Source: Saccharopolyspora_D taberi
GTDB lineage: Bacteria; Actinomycetota; Actinomycetes; Mycobacteriales; Pseudonocardiaceae
Assembly (NCBI RefSeq): GCF_039534165.1
Contig: NZ_BAAAUX010000011.1
Location: 1-64,000, forward strand
Length of the DNA stretch: 64,000 nt
Direction: 5' to 3'
Below, piece after piece: positions 34,455 through 43,230 of the stretch; the stretch's first letter is position 1; each line of letters opens with the position of its first letter. The notes under the pieces were generated by a model, which saw only the letters and a list, made by a program, of their open reading frames with translations, was not told where the DNA came from and searched no databases. The position numbers and the translations under genes are program-made.

Positions 34455-35696
34455 ATGAGCGTCGCCACCATTGACGTCAACGTCAAGGCCGACCCGGTCT
34501 CATGCCGGGAACTGGCCTCATGGCTCAAAACACTGTCGCAAGCCAACCATGACGGCGCGACTGCCGTGCTCAAGGCGGTTTCGTCCTCCGAATCGTTCTG
34601 GCACGGGCAAGCCAGTGACACCTTCCGGGATCAGATGTCCCGAAGCGCTCGGGAAATCGACGACCTCGTACAAGCGATTGATCGGGCGGCCTCGGGCGTG
34701 GAGTTGTTCGCGGACGACATCGAGACAGTGCGCCAGCGGATGACCCAGTGCCTGCAGATCGCCCACGACGCCGGCCTCGCGGTAATCGGCTCCTCAATCC
34801 AGAAACCTCCGGGTGGCCCCGCCGACACAGCATCGGAGGGCGCCAGTGGAGACATGCCAGGGCTGGACCCCAAACGGGCTGAACACGCCGCAGCGGAACG
34901 CAAGCTGGAAGCGTGGCGGGAAATCGAGTCCACCGCTGATGACGCGCGACGCTACGAACGTACGGCTCATCGATCGCTGCTCAAGGCGCTGGACGCCTCG
35001 AACACCGTCATCGCCGCGATCACCGCAACACCTCTCACCTGGATCAGTCGCGGGCTCGCATACGCAGGCACAGCGCACGGCGCGGCGACGACACTTGCTC
35101 AGAACGCCGAGTCCATGCGCAGCTTCGCGGAAAACTTCCAGCGTTGGGCTGCGGACAGCACTATGCCCGCATCGCTTCGGGAATCGAATCTCCGGCAACT
35201 TCTGCTCAACGCCGGTATGGACCAGCGCGCAGCGGACAGCAACGCAAGACTGCTGGGAAACACGGGCAGGACCGCTGCCGGCGACCTGTTGCTCAAGCGG
35301 CTCACGACGTCGCTGGCCGGCACGAGCACGAAAGAAGGAGTCTTTCGAAACACTGCCAGGGCGTTTTCCGTAGTCGGCGTAGCCGCCGCCGGGATCTTCA
35401 CCGGACTGGACATCGCCGCGGGAAAGCCGGTGGGCAAGGCGATCGCCGTGAACTTCGGAGCGTTGGGCGCCAGCACGGCAGCGGGTGCGGGCGCCAGTGC
35501 TCTGATGGCCGGTGCCGGTGCGGCCGGCGCTCCCGTGACGCTCACCGGACTGGGCGTGGGCTTCGCCGCCGCCACGGCGTGGACCTACTTCCAGGAGAAC
35601 GACTTGCGAGATCTCTACCGGGACTTGGGAGGAGACGGGATCGACAGCCCGGACGACAACTCGGACGAGTACCGCAAGGGAAGGTTCGGACGGTAG
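34455..35696 (+). CDS. WXG100-headed protein with Ala/Gly-rich membrane tail (putative type VII effector)
   Basis: A 413-residue protein. Residues 1-105 form a WXG100-like helical hairpin with the turn motif FWHGQASDTF (WHG at 49-51). A Pro/Gly hinge (about 115-130) leads to a helical region, and residues of about 305-382 are very rich in Ala and Gly with several membrane-compatible stretches (VVGVAAAGIFTGLDIAAG, ALGASTAAGAGASALMAGAG). The end is acidic then basic (DSPDDNSDEYRKGRFGR). No known nuclease or ADP-ribosyl motif was found, so a pore-forming or membrane-acting C-terminus is only a possibility. ATG has TGAGGA upstream. Base composition is lower in GC than the surroundings. Confidence 0.65.
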   Translation: MSVATIDVNVKADPVSCRELASWLKTLSQANHDGATAVLKAVSSSESFWHGQASDTFRDQMSRSAREIDDLVQAIDRAASGVELFADDIETVRQRMTQCLQIAHDAGLAVIGSSIQKPPGGPADTASEGASGDMPGLDPKRAEHAAAERKLEAWREIESTADDARRYERTAHRSLLKALDASNTVIAAITATPLTWISRGLAYAGTAHGAATTLAQNAESMRSFAENFQRWAADSTMPASLRESNLRQLLLNAGMDQRAADSNARLLGNTGRTAAGDLLLKRLTTSLAGTSTKEGVFRNTARAFSVVGVAAAGIFTGLDIAAGKPVGKAIAVNFGALGASTAAGAGASALMAGAGAAGAPVTLTGLGVGFAAATAWTYFQENDLRDLYRDLGGDGIDSPDDNSDEYRKGRFGR

Positions 35697-35701
35697 CCGA
35701 T

Positions 35702-36289
35702 ATGCCTGATCTTCCACCCCGCCCGGACTCGAGCAGCGGGGAGCCTCGACCGCCGGCAGCACCGGTCCAGTTCGAGGGCGCGGAAACCGAACGTGCGCCG
35801 TCGCGTGTGCCGAAACCTCCCGAAGGAGCAGGCCCGGTCCTCGAGCACTATCGCGAGTCGAGCCGAAGCGTGTGGCTGTCGGCGCCCGCCCCGGTTCTGA
35901 TCCTCCTGATCGGAGCGGTCTGGCACAGCGGGTTCGTCGCTCTGACCTACTGGTTCGTCTGGGTCATCGTGGCGGCAGTGTTCGCCTTCACCGTCTACGT
36001 TGGACGAGCCACCGTCGTCACCGCCGGCTCGGATTGGGTGCGGTGCAACGGTGCGGCAGTACGCACATACGAGCTCATCAGCATCCGTTATGCCGCACGA
36101 GGTATGGGCGGCGTCGACCTCGTACTCACGGACAGAACTGGCAGCGTGGTCATACCTCTGAGCCACCTGCAAGCGAACAAGCGGCTTTGGGGTTACGTGT
36201 ACTTGGGCATGCGATATTCCGCTGCCAACGGAGCGAAACTTGACCGCACGACCCGCGCTCAATTCCCCGAACTCGTGTCGGACGAGTAA
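35702..36289 (+). CDS. Two-helix membrane protein, possible immunity partner
   Basis: A 195-residue protein: a disordered Pro-rich N-terminus (1-55), two membrane helices (about 62-80 and 83-103), and a C-terminal domain with TVVTAGSDWVRCNGAAVRTY and GVDLVLTDRTGSVVIPLSHL, similar in pattern to bacterial PH-like domains. It starts 5 bp after the WXG gene and shares its lower GC. Position directly after a putative secreted effector and membrane location are what an immunity protein would show, but a secretion accessory role is equally possible. It ends at a strong hairpin. Confidence 0.6.
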   Translation: MPDLPPRPDSSSGEPRPPAAPVQFEGAETERAPSRVPKPPEGAGPVLEHYRESSRSVWLSAPAPVLILLIGAVWHSGFVALTYWFVWVIVAAVFAFTVYVGRATVVTAGSDWVRCNGAAVRTYELISIRYAARGMGGVDLVLTDRTGSVVIPLSHLQANKRLWGYVYLGMRYSAANGAKLDRTTRAQFPELVSDE

Positions 36290-36325
36290 GACACCCCTCA
36301 CCACTCTCCTGAGGTGAAGGGTGTC
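36290..36325. terminator. Bidirectional terminator hairpin
   Basis: Arms GACACCCCTCACC (36290-36302) and GGTGAAGGGTGTC (36313-36325) pair over 13 positions with one mismatch around a 10-base loop. It begins right after the membrane-protein stop and lies 10 bp from the convergent ABM gene's stop. Confidence 0.7.
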
Positions 36326-36335
36326 CTCCTGCCCA

Positions 36336-36629
36336 TCAGTCGAAAGGCGGCCCGGTGTGCGAGATCTCGTGCTTGAACACCTGGGCGTCCCTGAACTCGA
36401 TCGAGACGGACGGGCGCGGCGCCGCCGCGCGGAAGGCTTCCAGGGCCTCGTGCGACTCCCAGTACTCGAAGTTGTTCACCCGGCCCGGTTCGAGCGGGTC
36501 GGGTGAGATGGACAGGTCGAGGCAGCCCGGGTGGCCGCGGGCCGCCTCGACGATGGCGCGGTGGCCCTCGATGAACCGGTCCCGCTCCTCCGGATCGACG
36601 TACAACTTGCCTGCGACGATGACCGCCAC
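36336..36629 (-). CDS. Antibiotic biosynthesis monooxygenase (ABM) domain protein
   Basis: A 97-residue single ABM (dimeric alpha-beta barrel) protein: MAVIVAGKLYVDPEERDRFI, then HPGCLDLSISPDPLEPGRVN and FEYWESHEALEAF. Members include quinol/quinone monooxygenases, heme oxygenases and small-molecule binders. It lies 75 bp after the benzaldehyde dehydrogenase on the same strand and may belong to the aromatic catabolic operon, perhaps acting on a ring metabolite (inference). Confidence 0.88.
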   Translation of the reverse strand: MAVIVAGKLYVDPEERDRFIEGHRAIVEAARGHPGCLDLSISPDPLEPGRVNNFEYWESHEALEAFRAAAPRPSVSIEFRDAQVFKHEISHTGPPFD

Positions 36630-36704
36630 GCCGCTCTCCCTCCGCGATCTCGGGGCCGTTCCCCCGGAAGCGGCGGCAGACTAGCGGCCAGGTACGACAA
36701 TCCC

Positions 36705-38165
36705 TCAGAACGGGTACTGCTGGACCGGCCCCTGGATGGTCACCCACTGGGTCTCGGTGAACGACTCGATGTTGGCCGCCGCGGTCCCGATCCGGCCGCC
36801 GTTGCCGGAGTGCTTGACCCCGCCGAACGGGATGTGCGGGTGGTCGGCGACGGTCTGGTCGTTGATGTGCACCAGGCCGCTCGGGATCCGCTTGGCCACC
36901 TCCCACGCCTGCATCGCGTCCGCGCCGAGGACGCTCAGCGACAGGCCGTACTCGGTGTCGGCGGCGATCTCCACGGCTTCGTCGACCGTGCGGTACCGCA
37001 GCACCGGCGCCACCGGGCCGAAGATCTCCTCGCGGAACGCGGGGGTCGCGCGCCGGACGCCGTCGAGCACGGTCGGCCGGTAGAACAGCCCGTCGTAGTC
37101 GCCGCCCGCCGCGACCACGGCTCCGGACTCGACGCTTTCGGTGACCAGCCGGTGGATGTTGTCGCGCTGCTTGGCGTCGATGATCGGGCCCAGCGCGACG
37201 TCGGCGGTGTGCGGGTCGCCGACCGGCAGGTTGCGCGCCTTCTCGGCGAGCGCGGCGACGTAGTCGTCCGCGATGGACTCGTGCACGAGGTGGCGGCCCG
37301 CCGCCATGCAGATCTGGCCCTGGTGCAGGAAAGCGCCCCACGCCGCGGCCGACACCGCCGCGGCGACGTTGGCTCCCGGGAGCACGATCAGCGCGTTGTT
37401 GCCGCCCAGCTCCAGGTGCGCGCGCTTGAGGTGGGTGGCCGCGGCTTCCGCGACCTTGCGCCCGGCCGCGGTCGAGCCGGTGAACGCGATGACCCGGGTG
37501 TGCCGGTTGGCCACCAGGGCCGCACCCGCGTCCGCGCCGCCGGGCAGCATCTGGAAAACGCCCTCCGGCACCCCGGCCGCCTCGAACACCGCCGCCAGCG
37601 CCACGCCGCCGCACACCGCGGTCCGCGTGTCCGGCTTGAGCACCACCGAGTTGCCCAGCGCGAGCGCCGGTGCCACCGCCCGGATCGACAGGATCATCGG
37701 GAAGTTGAACGGCGCGATCACGCCGACGACCCCGGCCGCGACCCGCCTGCTGAAGCTGAGCCTGCCGTCGGCCGACGGCAGCAGTTCGCCGCTGGCGTGC
37801 GAGGGCAGCGCCGCCGCCTCGAAGCACTCGGTCGCGGCGGTGCGCGCCTCCAGTTCGGCCTTCGGGCCGATCGATCCGGCCTCCCGGACGATCCAGGTGC
37901 GGATTTCCTCCGCATGCTCCTCGAAGATCCGCCCGGCCCGGCGCAGGATCGCCGCCCGCTCCTCGAACGGCGTCCGCTCCCAATCACTTTGGGCCGCGGC
38001 GGCCTTCGCGCAGGCGGCGTCGACGTCGTCCGCCGTCGCGGAACCGACGTGGCCGAGCACGTCGCCGGTCGCCGGCTCGACGACCTCGGCCGGCGTGCCG
38101 CTCGCGGCGGTCCAGGCACCGGTGAAGACCTTCTTGTCCCAGACCTCGTTGCCGAACAAAGACAT
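36705..38165 (-). CDS. Aldehyde dehydrogenase, probable benzaldehyde dehydrogenase
   Basis: Oxidises an aldehyde to the acid with NAD(P). The 486-residue protein has IAPFNFPMILSIRAVAPALA, FTGSTAAGRKVAEAA, catalytic Glu in HLELGGNNALIVL, catalytic Cys in QGQICMAAGR and the EEIFGPVAPV motif. Its sequence style (LHQGQICMAAGRHLVHE, KHSGNGGRIG, ending VTIQGPVQQYPF) fits the benzaldehyde/vanillin dehydrogenase group. The adjacent benzoylformate decarboxylase produces benzaldehyde, which makes this the probable next step to benzoate. Separated from the transporter gene by 17 bp. Confidence 0.9.
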   Translation of the reverse strand: MSLFGNEVWDKKVFTGAWTAASGTPAEVVEPATGDVLGHVGSATADDVDAACAKAAAAQSDWERTPFEERAAILRRAGRIFEEHAEEIRTWIVREAGSIGPKAELEARTAATECFEAAALPSHASGELLPSADGRLSFSRRVAAGVVGVIAPFNFPMILSIRAVAPALALGNSVVLKPDTRTAVCGGVALAAVFEAAGVPEGVFQMLPGGADAGAALVANRHTRVIAFTGSTAAGRKVAEAAATHLKRAHLELGGNNALIVLPGANVAAAVSAAAWGAFLHQGQICMAAGRHLVHESIADDYVAALAEKARNLPVGDPHTADVALGPIIDAKQRDNIHRLVTESVESGAVVAAGGDYDGLFYRPTVLDGVRRATPAFREEIFGPVAPVLRYRTVDEAVEIAADTEYGLSLSVLGADAMQAWEVAKRIPSGLVHINDQTVADHPHIPFGGVKHSGNGGRIGTAAANIESFTETQWVTIQGPVQQYPF

Positions 38166-38182
38166 GGTGGGCTCCTCTCGGT

Positions 38183-39514
38183 TCAGGAAGCGGTGACCGC
38201 GACCGGTTCGCGCCGCGCGGTCCGGAACTTCTTCTTGGCCACGACCGCCACCGCGACCGCGCCGATCACGCCGGGCACGGCCACGGCGATGAAGTTCTGC
38301 TGGAACGGCAGTTCCAGCGCCAGCAGCGCACCGCCGAGGGTCGGCCCGCCGATCGCGCCGATGCGGCCGACCCCGGCCGCCCAGCCGACACCGGTGGAGC
38401 GCACCTCGGCCGGGTAGTACTCGACGGCGAAGGCGTGGATGATCGCCAGCACGCCGATCGTGGCGGCACCGGCCACGAACAGCAGCACGTTGAGCACCAG
38501 CGAGTTCGGGTTGAACGACAGCCCGATCAGCGACACCGAGGCGAGCACGAAGTACAGCACCAGCGTGCCGCGGTAGTTCCAGCGGTCGGCCATCCAGCCG
38601 CCGGCCACCGCGCCGACCATGCCGCCGAGGTTGAGCACGACCAGGTTCCACAGCGCCGAGCCCAGCGGGTATCCCGCGGTCTGCATCAGCTTCGGCAGCC
38701 AGGTGTTGAGGCCGTAGCTGAGCAGCATGCACATCGCGAAGAACACCCAGATCAGCACGTTGTTGAGCGCGTTGCCGTTGGCGAACAGCTGGGCCAGCCG
38801 GGCCTTGCCCGCTTCCGTCCGCTCCCCGGCCACCACGTCGCTGTGGTCGTTGTGCGGATCCACCTTGCGCAGCACCGAAAGCAGCTTCGCGCGGTCGCCG
38901 TTGGCGGCGAGGAACTCCGGCGACTCGGGCAGGAAGCGCAGCAGGACCGGCACCAGCAGCAGCGGGAGCCCTGAGATGTAGAAGACGCCGCGCCAGGTCC
39001 AGACCGGCTCGATGTAGATGGCGAACACCGCCGCGCCGATGCCGCCGACGGAGTAGAACGACGACACCAGCGTCACCCACAGCGCCTTGACCCGCCTGGG
39101 CGCGAACTCGCCCGTCATGGCGATGAAGTTCGGCACCAGGGCGCCCAGCGCGGCACCGACGGCGAACCGCAGCGCGCCGAGCTGGAACGGCCCGGTGGTG
39201 AAGGCGCAGGCGAGCGATCCCGCGCTGGCGATCGTCACGCAGGTGATCATCAGCGGCCTGCGTCCGTAGCGGTCGGCCAGCGGCGCGATGCCCATGCCGC
39301 CGACCAGCATCCCGACCAGCGCCATCGACCCGAGCGTCCCGGCGGTGACCGGGTCCATCTGCCACTCGTCCATCAGGTGCGCGATGACGGTTCCGTACGA
39401 GACCATGTCGTAGCCGTCGACGATCATGAGCAGCGAGCACATGACCAGGACCCCGACGTGGAAACCGTTCAGGCGAGCGTTACCGACCACGGACGTGACG
39501 GTGTGCTGAGACAA
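38183..39514 (-). CDS. MFS transporter, aromatic acid:H+ symporter (AAHS) family
   Basis: A 443-residue, 12-helix symporter. Helix 1 holds the AAHS signature DGYDMVSYGTVIAHL, the first cytoplasmic loop the MFS motif GMGIAPLADRYGRRPLM, and the equivalent loop after helix 8 is GGWMADRWNYRGTL. Family members (PcaK, BenK) import benzoate-like acids. TTG at 39514 is the likely start, with AGGGG nine bases upstream. Between mdlC and the aldehyde dehydrogenase, it probably takes up benzoylformate, mandelate or benzoate. Confidence 0.9.
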   Translation of the reverse strand: MSQHTVTSVVGNARLNGFHVGVLVMCSLLMIVDGYDMVSYGTVIAHLMDEWQMDPVTAGTLGSMALVGMLVGGMGIAPLADRYGRRPLMITCVTIASAGSLACAFTTGPFQLGALRFAVGAALGALVPNFIAMTGEFAPRRVKALWVTLVSSFYSVGGIGAAVFAIYIEPVWTWRGVFYISGLPLLLVPVLLRFLPESPEFLAANGDRAKLLSVLRKVDPHNDHSDVVAGERTEAGKARLAQLFANGNALNNVLIWVFFAMCMLLSYGLNTWLPKLMQTAGYPLGSALWNLVVLNLGGMVGAVAGGWMADRWNYRGTLVLYFVLASVSLIGLSFNPNSLVLNVLLFVAGAATIGVLAIIHAFAVEYYPAEVRSTGVGWAAGVGRIGAIGGPTLGGALLALELPFQQNFIAVAVPGVIGAVAVAVVAKKKFRTARREPVAVTAS

Positions 39515-39582
39515 CTCCGGAATCCCCTTTTTCCTGGCGTTTGTTTTTCCTGGCGTTTGCTGGAAAGACCCGAGTTCCCCGG

Positions 39583-41169
39583 TCAGGGCTCGGTGAGCTG
39601 GGTTTCGACCTCGATCACGGCGGGCCTGCCGGATCCGAGGGCGGCCTTGAAGGCGACGGCGAAGTCCTCGGCGGTGCGGACCGAGGTGGCGTCGACGCCG
39701 TAACCGCCCGCGATGCGCACGAAGTCGATGTCCGGCACGTCCATGCCGGGCGTCTCCCCGGCGTCGAGGACCTTGGCGAACCAGCGCAGGGCCCCGTAGG
39801 TGCCGTTCTTCAGGATCACGATGATCACCGGGATGCGGTACTGCGCGGCGGTCCACAGCGCGGTGATGCCGTAGTTCGCCGAGCCGTCTCCGATGAGCCC
39901 GACGACCTGCCGCTCGGCGTGGGCGAGCTGCGCGCCCACGGCCGCGGGGAGCCCGAAGCCGAGCCCGCCGGAGGCCGGGAAGAAGTAGCTGCCCTGGTGG
40001 GAAAGGTCCATCTGCGACCAGAAAGCACCGGTGGTCGCGGTGGATTCCTTGACGTAGACGGCGTCTTCCGGCGCGATCTCGCGCAGCGTCGCGAACAGCT
40101 CCGCCGGGTGCAGGCCGCTGCCGGTGCTGGTGATCTCGGGAAAGCCGGGCAGCGGCGGCAGTTCCGGACGCGCGGTCGCGCGGACGCCGGCTGCGATGCG
40201 CGCCAGCGCGTCCTTGATGTCGCAGACCAGCGCCTCCCCCATCGGCGCCCGCGCGGCCTCGGCCGGGTCGCCGGTCAGGTGCACCAGCCGCGTGCCCTCC
40301 GGCAGGTAGTCGCCGGGGACGTACTGGTGGTAGCGGAACACCGGGGCACCGGCGACGAGGACGAGGTCGTGGCCGTCGAGCGCGTCGGTCACGCCCTGGA
40401 CGGCGGCGGGCAGCACGCCGCGGAAGCCGCGGTGGCGGGTCGGGAACGGGCAGCGGGACGCCGACGGCGCGATCCAGACCGGCAGGCGCAGCTTGTCGGC
40501 CAGCCGCACGGCGTCGTCGTTGGCGCACCGGGCGTCCACGTCGGGACCGAGGACCAGCACCGGGTTCTCGGCCGCGTCGAGCGCGACGACCAGGTCGCCG
40601 AGCTGCGCTTCGCTCAGCGAGCCCGCCGCGGCGGTGCTGCGGCGCAGCAGGTGTTCGGTGCTCTGCGGAGCTTCGCGCGCCCAGTCGTCGTAGGGCACCG
40701 ACACGTAGACCGGGCCCTTGGCAGGCAGGTTCGCGATGTGGATGGCCTCGCTGATCGTGCGCGGTACGTCTTCGGCGCAGGTCGGCTCCGCGCTCCACTT
40801 GACCAGCGGCTTGGGCAGCTGCGGCGCGTCGACGTTGGCGAGCATGACCTCCTGGCCGATCGTCTCGCGCACCTGCTGCCCGGCGGTGATCACCAGCGGG
40901 CTGTGCGAGTAGACCGCGTTGGTCAGCGGTCCCAGCGCGTTGCCGGTGCCCGCGGCGGCGTGCAGGTTGACGAACGCCGAGCCGCCGCGGGCCAACGCGT
41001 AGCCATCGGCCATCGCCAGCACCGCGCCCTCGTGCAGGCCCAGCACGTAGCGGAAGTCGTCGGGCATGCCCGCCAGGAACGGCAGTTCGTTGGACCCCGG
41101 GTTGCCGAAGATCGTCTTCAGCCCGTGCGCCCGCAGCAGGTCGTAGGTCGTCTCCCGCACGTCGGCCAT
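39583..41169 (-). CDS. mdlC: Benzoylformate decarboxylase
   Basis: Thiamine-diphosphate enzyme converting benzoylformate to benzaldehyde and CO2. At 528 residues it has exactly the length of the Pseudomonas putida enzyme, and the classical catalytic residues fall at identical positions: Ser26 (GNPGSNELP), Glu47 (LHEGAV), His70 (VNLHAAAGTGN) and His281 (RYHQYVPGDY). The ThDP/Mg motif GLIGDGSANYGITAL and KNGTYG are also present. It is the first gene of the operon with the MFS transporter and aldehyde dehydrogenase. No mandelate racemase or mandelate dehydrogenase is in the window, so benzoylformate itself may be the imported substrate. Confidence 0.95.
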   Translation of the reverse strand: MADVRETTYDLLRAHGLKTIFGNPGSNELPFLAGMPDDFRYVLGLHEGAVLAMADGYALARGGSAFVNLHAAAGTGNALGPLTNAVYSHSPLVITAGQQVRETIGQEVMLANVDAPQLPKPLVKWSAEPTCAEDVPRTISEAIHIANLPAKGPVYVSVPYDDWAREAPQSTEHLLRRSTAAAGSLSEAQLGDLVVALDAAENPVLVLGPDVDARCANDDAVRLADKLRLPVWIAPSASRCPFPTRHRGFRGVLPAAVQGVTDALDGHDLVLVAGAPVFRYHQYVPGDYLPEGTRLVHLTGDPAEAARAPMGEALVCDIKDALARIAAGVRATARPELPPLPGFPEITSTGSGLHPAELFATLREIAPEDAVYVKESTATTGAFWSQMDLSHQGSYFFPASGGLGFGLPAAVGAQLAHAERQVVGLIGDGSANYGITALWTAAQYRIPVIIVILKNGTYGALRWFAKVLDAGETPGMDVPDIDFVRIAGGYGVDATSVRTAEDFAVAFKAALGSGRPAVIEVETQLTEP

Positions 41170-41248
41170 CTGGCCCGCCTTCCGTGGTCCCGATCGCGGC
41201 CGAAGTGCGCCGCATTCCCGGGTCACCCTAGGCAACCAGGCACGATAG

Positions 41249-41261
41249 GCATAATGAATGC
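41249..41261 (+). promoter_or_regulatory. Candidate LysR box in the mdlC/LysR spacer
   Basis: GCAT-AATGA-ATGC is an interrupted palindrome in the 129-bp spacer, within an AT-rich patch unusual for this window, 38 bp before the LysR GTG and 80 bp before mdlC. The spacer must hold both promoters. Assignment as the regulator's site is by position only. Confidence 0.4.
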
Positions 41262-41298
41262 TGTTGATCGGCACATAGGGCACATCTATTCTCGCCGG

Positions 41299-42195
41299 GT
41301 GCGGGAAGTCGACCTGAACCTCATGAAGACGTTCGTGCTGCTCTACGAGACGCGCAGCGTGACCAGGACCGCGGAGGCGATGTTCATCACCCAGCCGTCG
41401 GTCAGCCACGCACTGCGACGGCTGCGCAGGCAGTTCAACGACGAGCTGTTCCTGCGCTCGCCGGACGGCCTGACCCCCACCGAGACCGCCGAGCGGATGT
41501 ACCCGAGGCTCCAGCAGGCGCTGGAGGTGATCGTCGAGACGGTCTCCGACGCCGCCGCCTTCAGCCCGCGGACCTCCGAGCGCACCTTCCGGCTCTGCGC
41601 GACCGACCTCGGCGAGATCAGCCTGCTCCCGGCCGTGCTCGCCAGGCTGGAGGACGAGGCCCCGCGGTGCACCGTCGAGGTCACGCCGCTGGACTTCGCC
41701 GACGCGGCGCAGAACCTCCGCCAGGGCCGGGCCGACGCGGTCATCTGCACCCCGCGCATCGATGCCCCCGACCTGCAGCGCGACGGGCTGTTCACGGAGA
41801 ACTACGTCGGCCTCTGCGCGAGCTCGCACCCCAGGATCGGCGACCACCCGACGCTGGCGGACTACCTCGGCGAGCGGCACATCGTCGTGCACGAGGCGGC
41901 CGGGCACGTCGACACCGACCGGGAGCTGACCCGGCTCGGGCACCGCCGGGACGTGGCGGTGCGGGTGCCGCACTTCTCCGTGCTGCCCGAACTGCTGGCC
42001 CGGACCGGCTTCCTGTCCGCGGTGCCCAGCCGAGTCGCCGGGCTGTTCACCCGCTCCTCGGACGTGCGCACCTTCGCGCTCCCGCTGGCGCTGCCCAGGG
42101 TCGAGGTCTCGCTCTACACCTACCGCCGCGCCCTGCCCGCGCCCGGCATCGAGTGGCTGCGCGAGCTGATCTCGCAAACCCTGCGGACCGAGTGA
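41299..42195 (+). CDS. LysR-family transcriptional regulator
   Basis: A 298-residue regulator divergent from the benzoylformate operon. The winged helix-turn-helix is DLNLMKTFVLLYETRSVTRT followed by AEAMFITQPSVSHALRRLR; the effector-binding domain starts near residue 88 (RTFRLCATDLGEISLLPAVL). The family archetypes NodD/BphR-like with DLNLL starts respond to aromatic ligands. GTG at 41299 gives the typical 300-residue size; an ATG 15 codons upstream would extend into the probable operator. It probably activates mdlC and followers in the presence of an aromatic acid (inference). Confidence 0.92.
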   Translation: MREVDLNLMKTFVLLYETRSVTRTAEAMFITQPSVSHALRRLRRQFNDELFLRSPDGLTPTETAERMYPRLQQALEVIVETVSDAAAFSPRTSERTFRLCATDLGEISLLPAVLARLEDEAPRCTVEVTPLDFADAAQNLRQGRADAVICTPRIDAPDLQRDGLFTENYVGLCASSHPRIGDHPTLADYLGERHIVVHEAAGHVDTDRELTRLGHRRDVAVRVPHFSVLPELLARTGFLSAVPSRVAGLFTRSSDVRTFALPLALPRVEVSLYTYRRALPAPGIEWLRELISQTLRTE

Positions 42196-42256
42196 CCCGC
42201 GCCGAGTGGTTCGGACCAGATACGATCATGCGCACACCGTGAGGAGGGGGAGGCCC

Positions 42257-43072
42257 GTGCCGACCGAGCAGTCCGGGTCGCTGCCCAGCGACCAGCCGAT
42301 GACCGGAACCGACAGCACCGTGCCGCACTCAGCGCGGATCACCAACTTCTGGCTCGGCGGCAAGGACCACTACGCCGTCGACCGCGAAGCGGGCGAGCGG
42401 TACATGGAGACCTTCCCGTCCATCGTGGAGATGGCCCGCTCCGGCCGCGAGTTCCTGGCCCGCGCGGTCGGGTTCCTCGCCGGGCAGGGCATCCGCCAGT
42501 ACCTCGACATCGGCACCGGACTGCCCACCGCCGACAACACCCACGAGCTGGCGCAGCGCGCGGCGCCCGAGTCGCGCATCGTCTACGTCGACAACGACCC
42601 GATGGTCCTGGCGCACGCCCGCGTGCTGCTGACCAGCACCCCCGAGGGCGCCGCCGACTACCTCGACGCCGACCTGCGCGACCCCGCCGCGATCCTGGCC
42701 GGGGCCGCCGCCCTGCTGGACTTCGACCGCCCGGTCGCGCTGATGCTGATGGGCATCATCGGCCACGTCGGCGACGACGCGGAGCTGCGCGCGATCCTGG
42801 CCGAGCTGCTGGCCGCGCTGGTGCCGGGCAGCTACCTGGTGATCGGCGACGGCAGCGACCTGGACCCCGCGCAGGTGCGGGCGCAGGAGCGCTACAACGA
42901 GGGCGGCTCGCCGCCCTACCGGCTGCGCAGCCCGGAGCAGCTGGAGTCGCTGTTCGACGGCCTGGAGCTGGTCGAGCCCGGCCTGGTCCCCGCCGCGCAC
43001 TGGCGTCCCGGACCGGACTCCACGCCCTACGCTGAAACGATTTCCCGCTGCGGCATCGCCCGCAAGCCCTGA
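42257..43072 (+). CDS. SAM-dependent methyltransferase of the PF04672 (DUF574) family
   Basis: A 271-residue protein of a methyltransferase-like family expanded in actinomycetes. Typical features: HSARITNFWLGGKDHYAVD at the N-terminus, the SAM motif YLDIGTGLPTADNTHE, RIVYVDNDPMVLAHARVLL and MLMGIIGHVGDDAE. The biological substrate is unknown for the whole family. GTG at 42257 is preceded by GGAGG-like sequence. No operon partner is evident. Confidence 0.9.
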   Translation: MPTEQSGSLPSDQPMTGTDSTVPHSARITNFWLGGKDHYAVDREAGERYMETFPSIVEMARSGREFLARAVGFLAGQGIRQYLDIGTGLPTADNTHELAQRAAPESRIVYVDNDPMVLAHARVLLTSTPEGAADYLDADLRDPAAILAGAAALLDFDRPVALMLMGIIGHVGDDAELRAILAELLAALVPGSYLVIGDGSDLDPAQVRAQERYNEGGSPPYRLRSPEQLESLFDGLELVEPGLVPAAHWRPGPDSTPYAETISRCGIARKP

Positions 43073-43230
43073 GAACCGCAGTCGCGGCGTTGCTGCTCCA
43101 CCTCGAACGGCGCCCGTAGTTCCCGCAGTACCTCGGCGTCGACGAGCAGGACCGGGACGTCCTGACCCGGCGTGCCGGTGCCGACACTGCGCGGTGACGC
43201 CCGGCTCGTCGAAGTCGGGCACGCCGTTTC

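Noticed and set aside
43073..43230. Minus-strand open stretch (VPVLLVDAEVLRELRAPFEV) considered as a separate small gene
   Set aside because: It has no plausible start or ribosome site and runs into the 3' end of the methyltransferase gene; it may be debris next to the phosphotransferase remnant.
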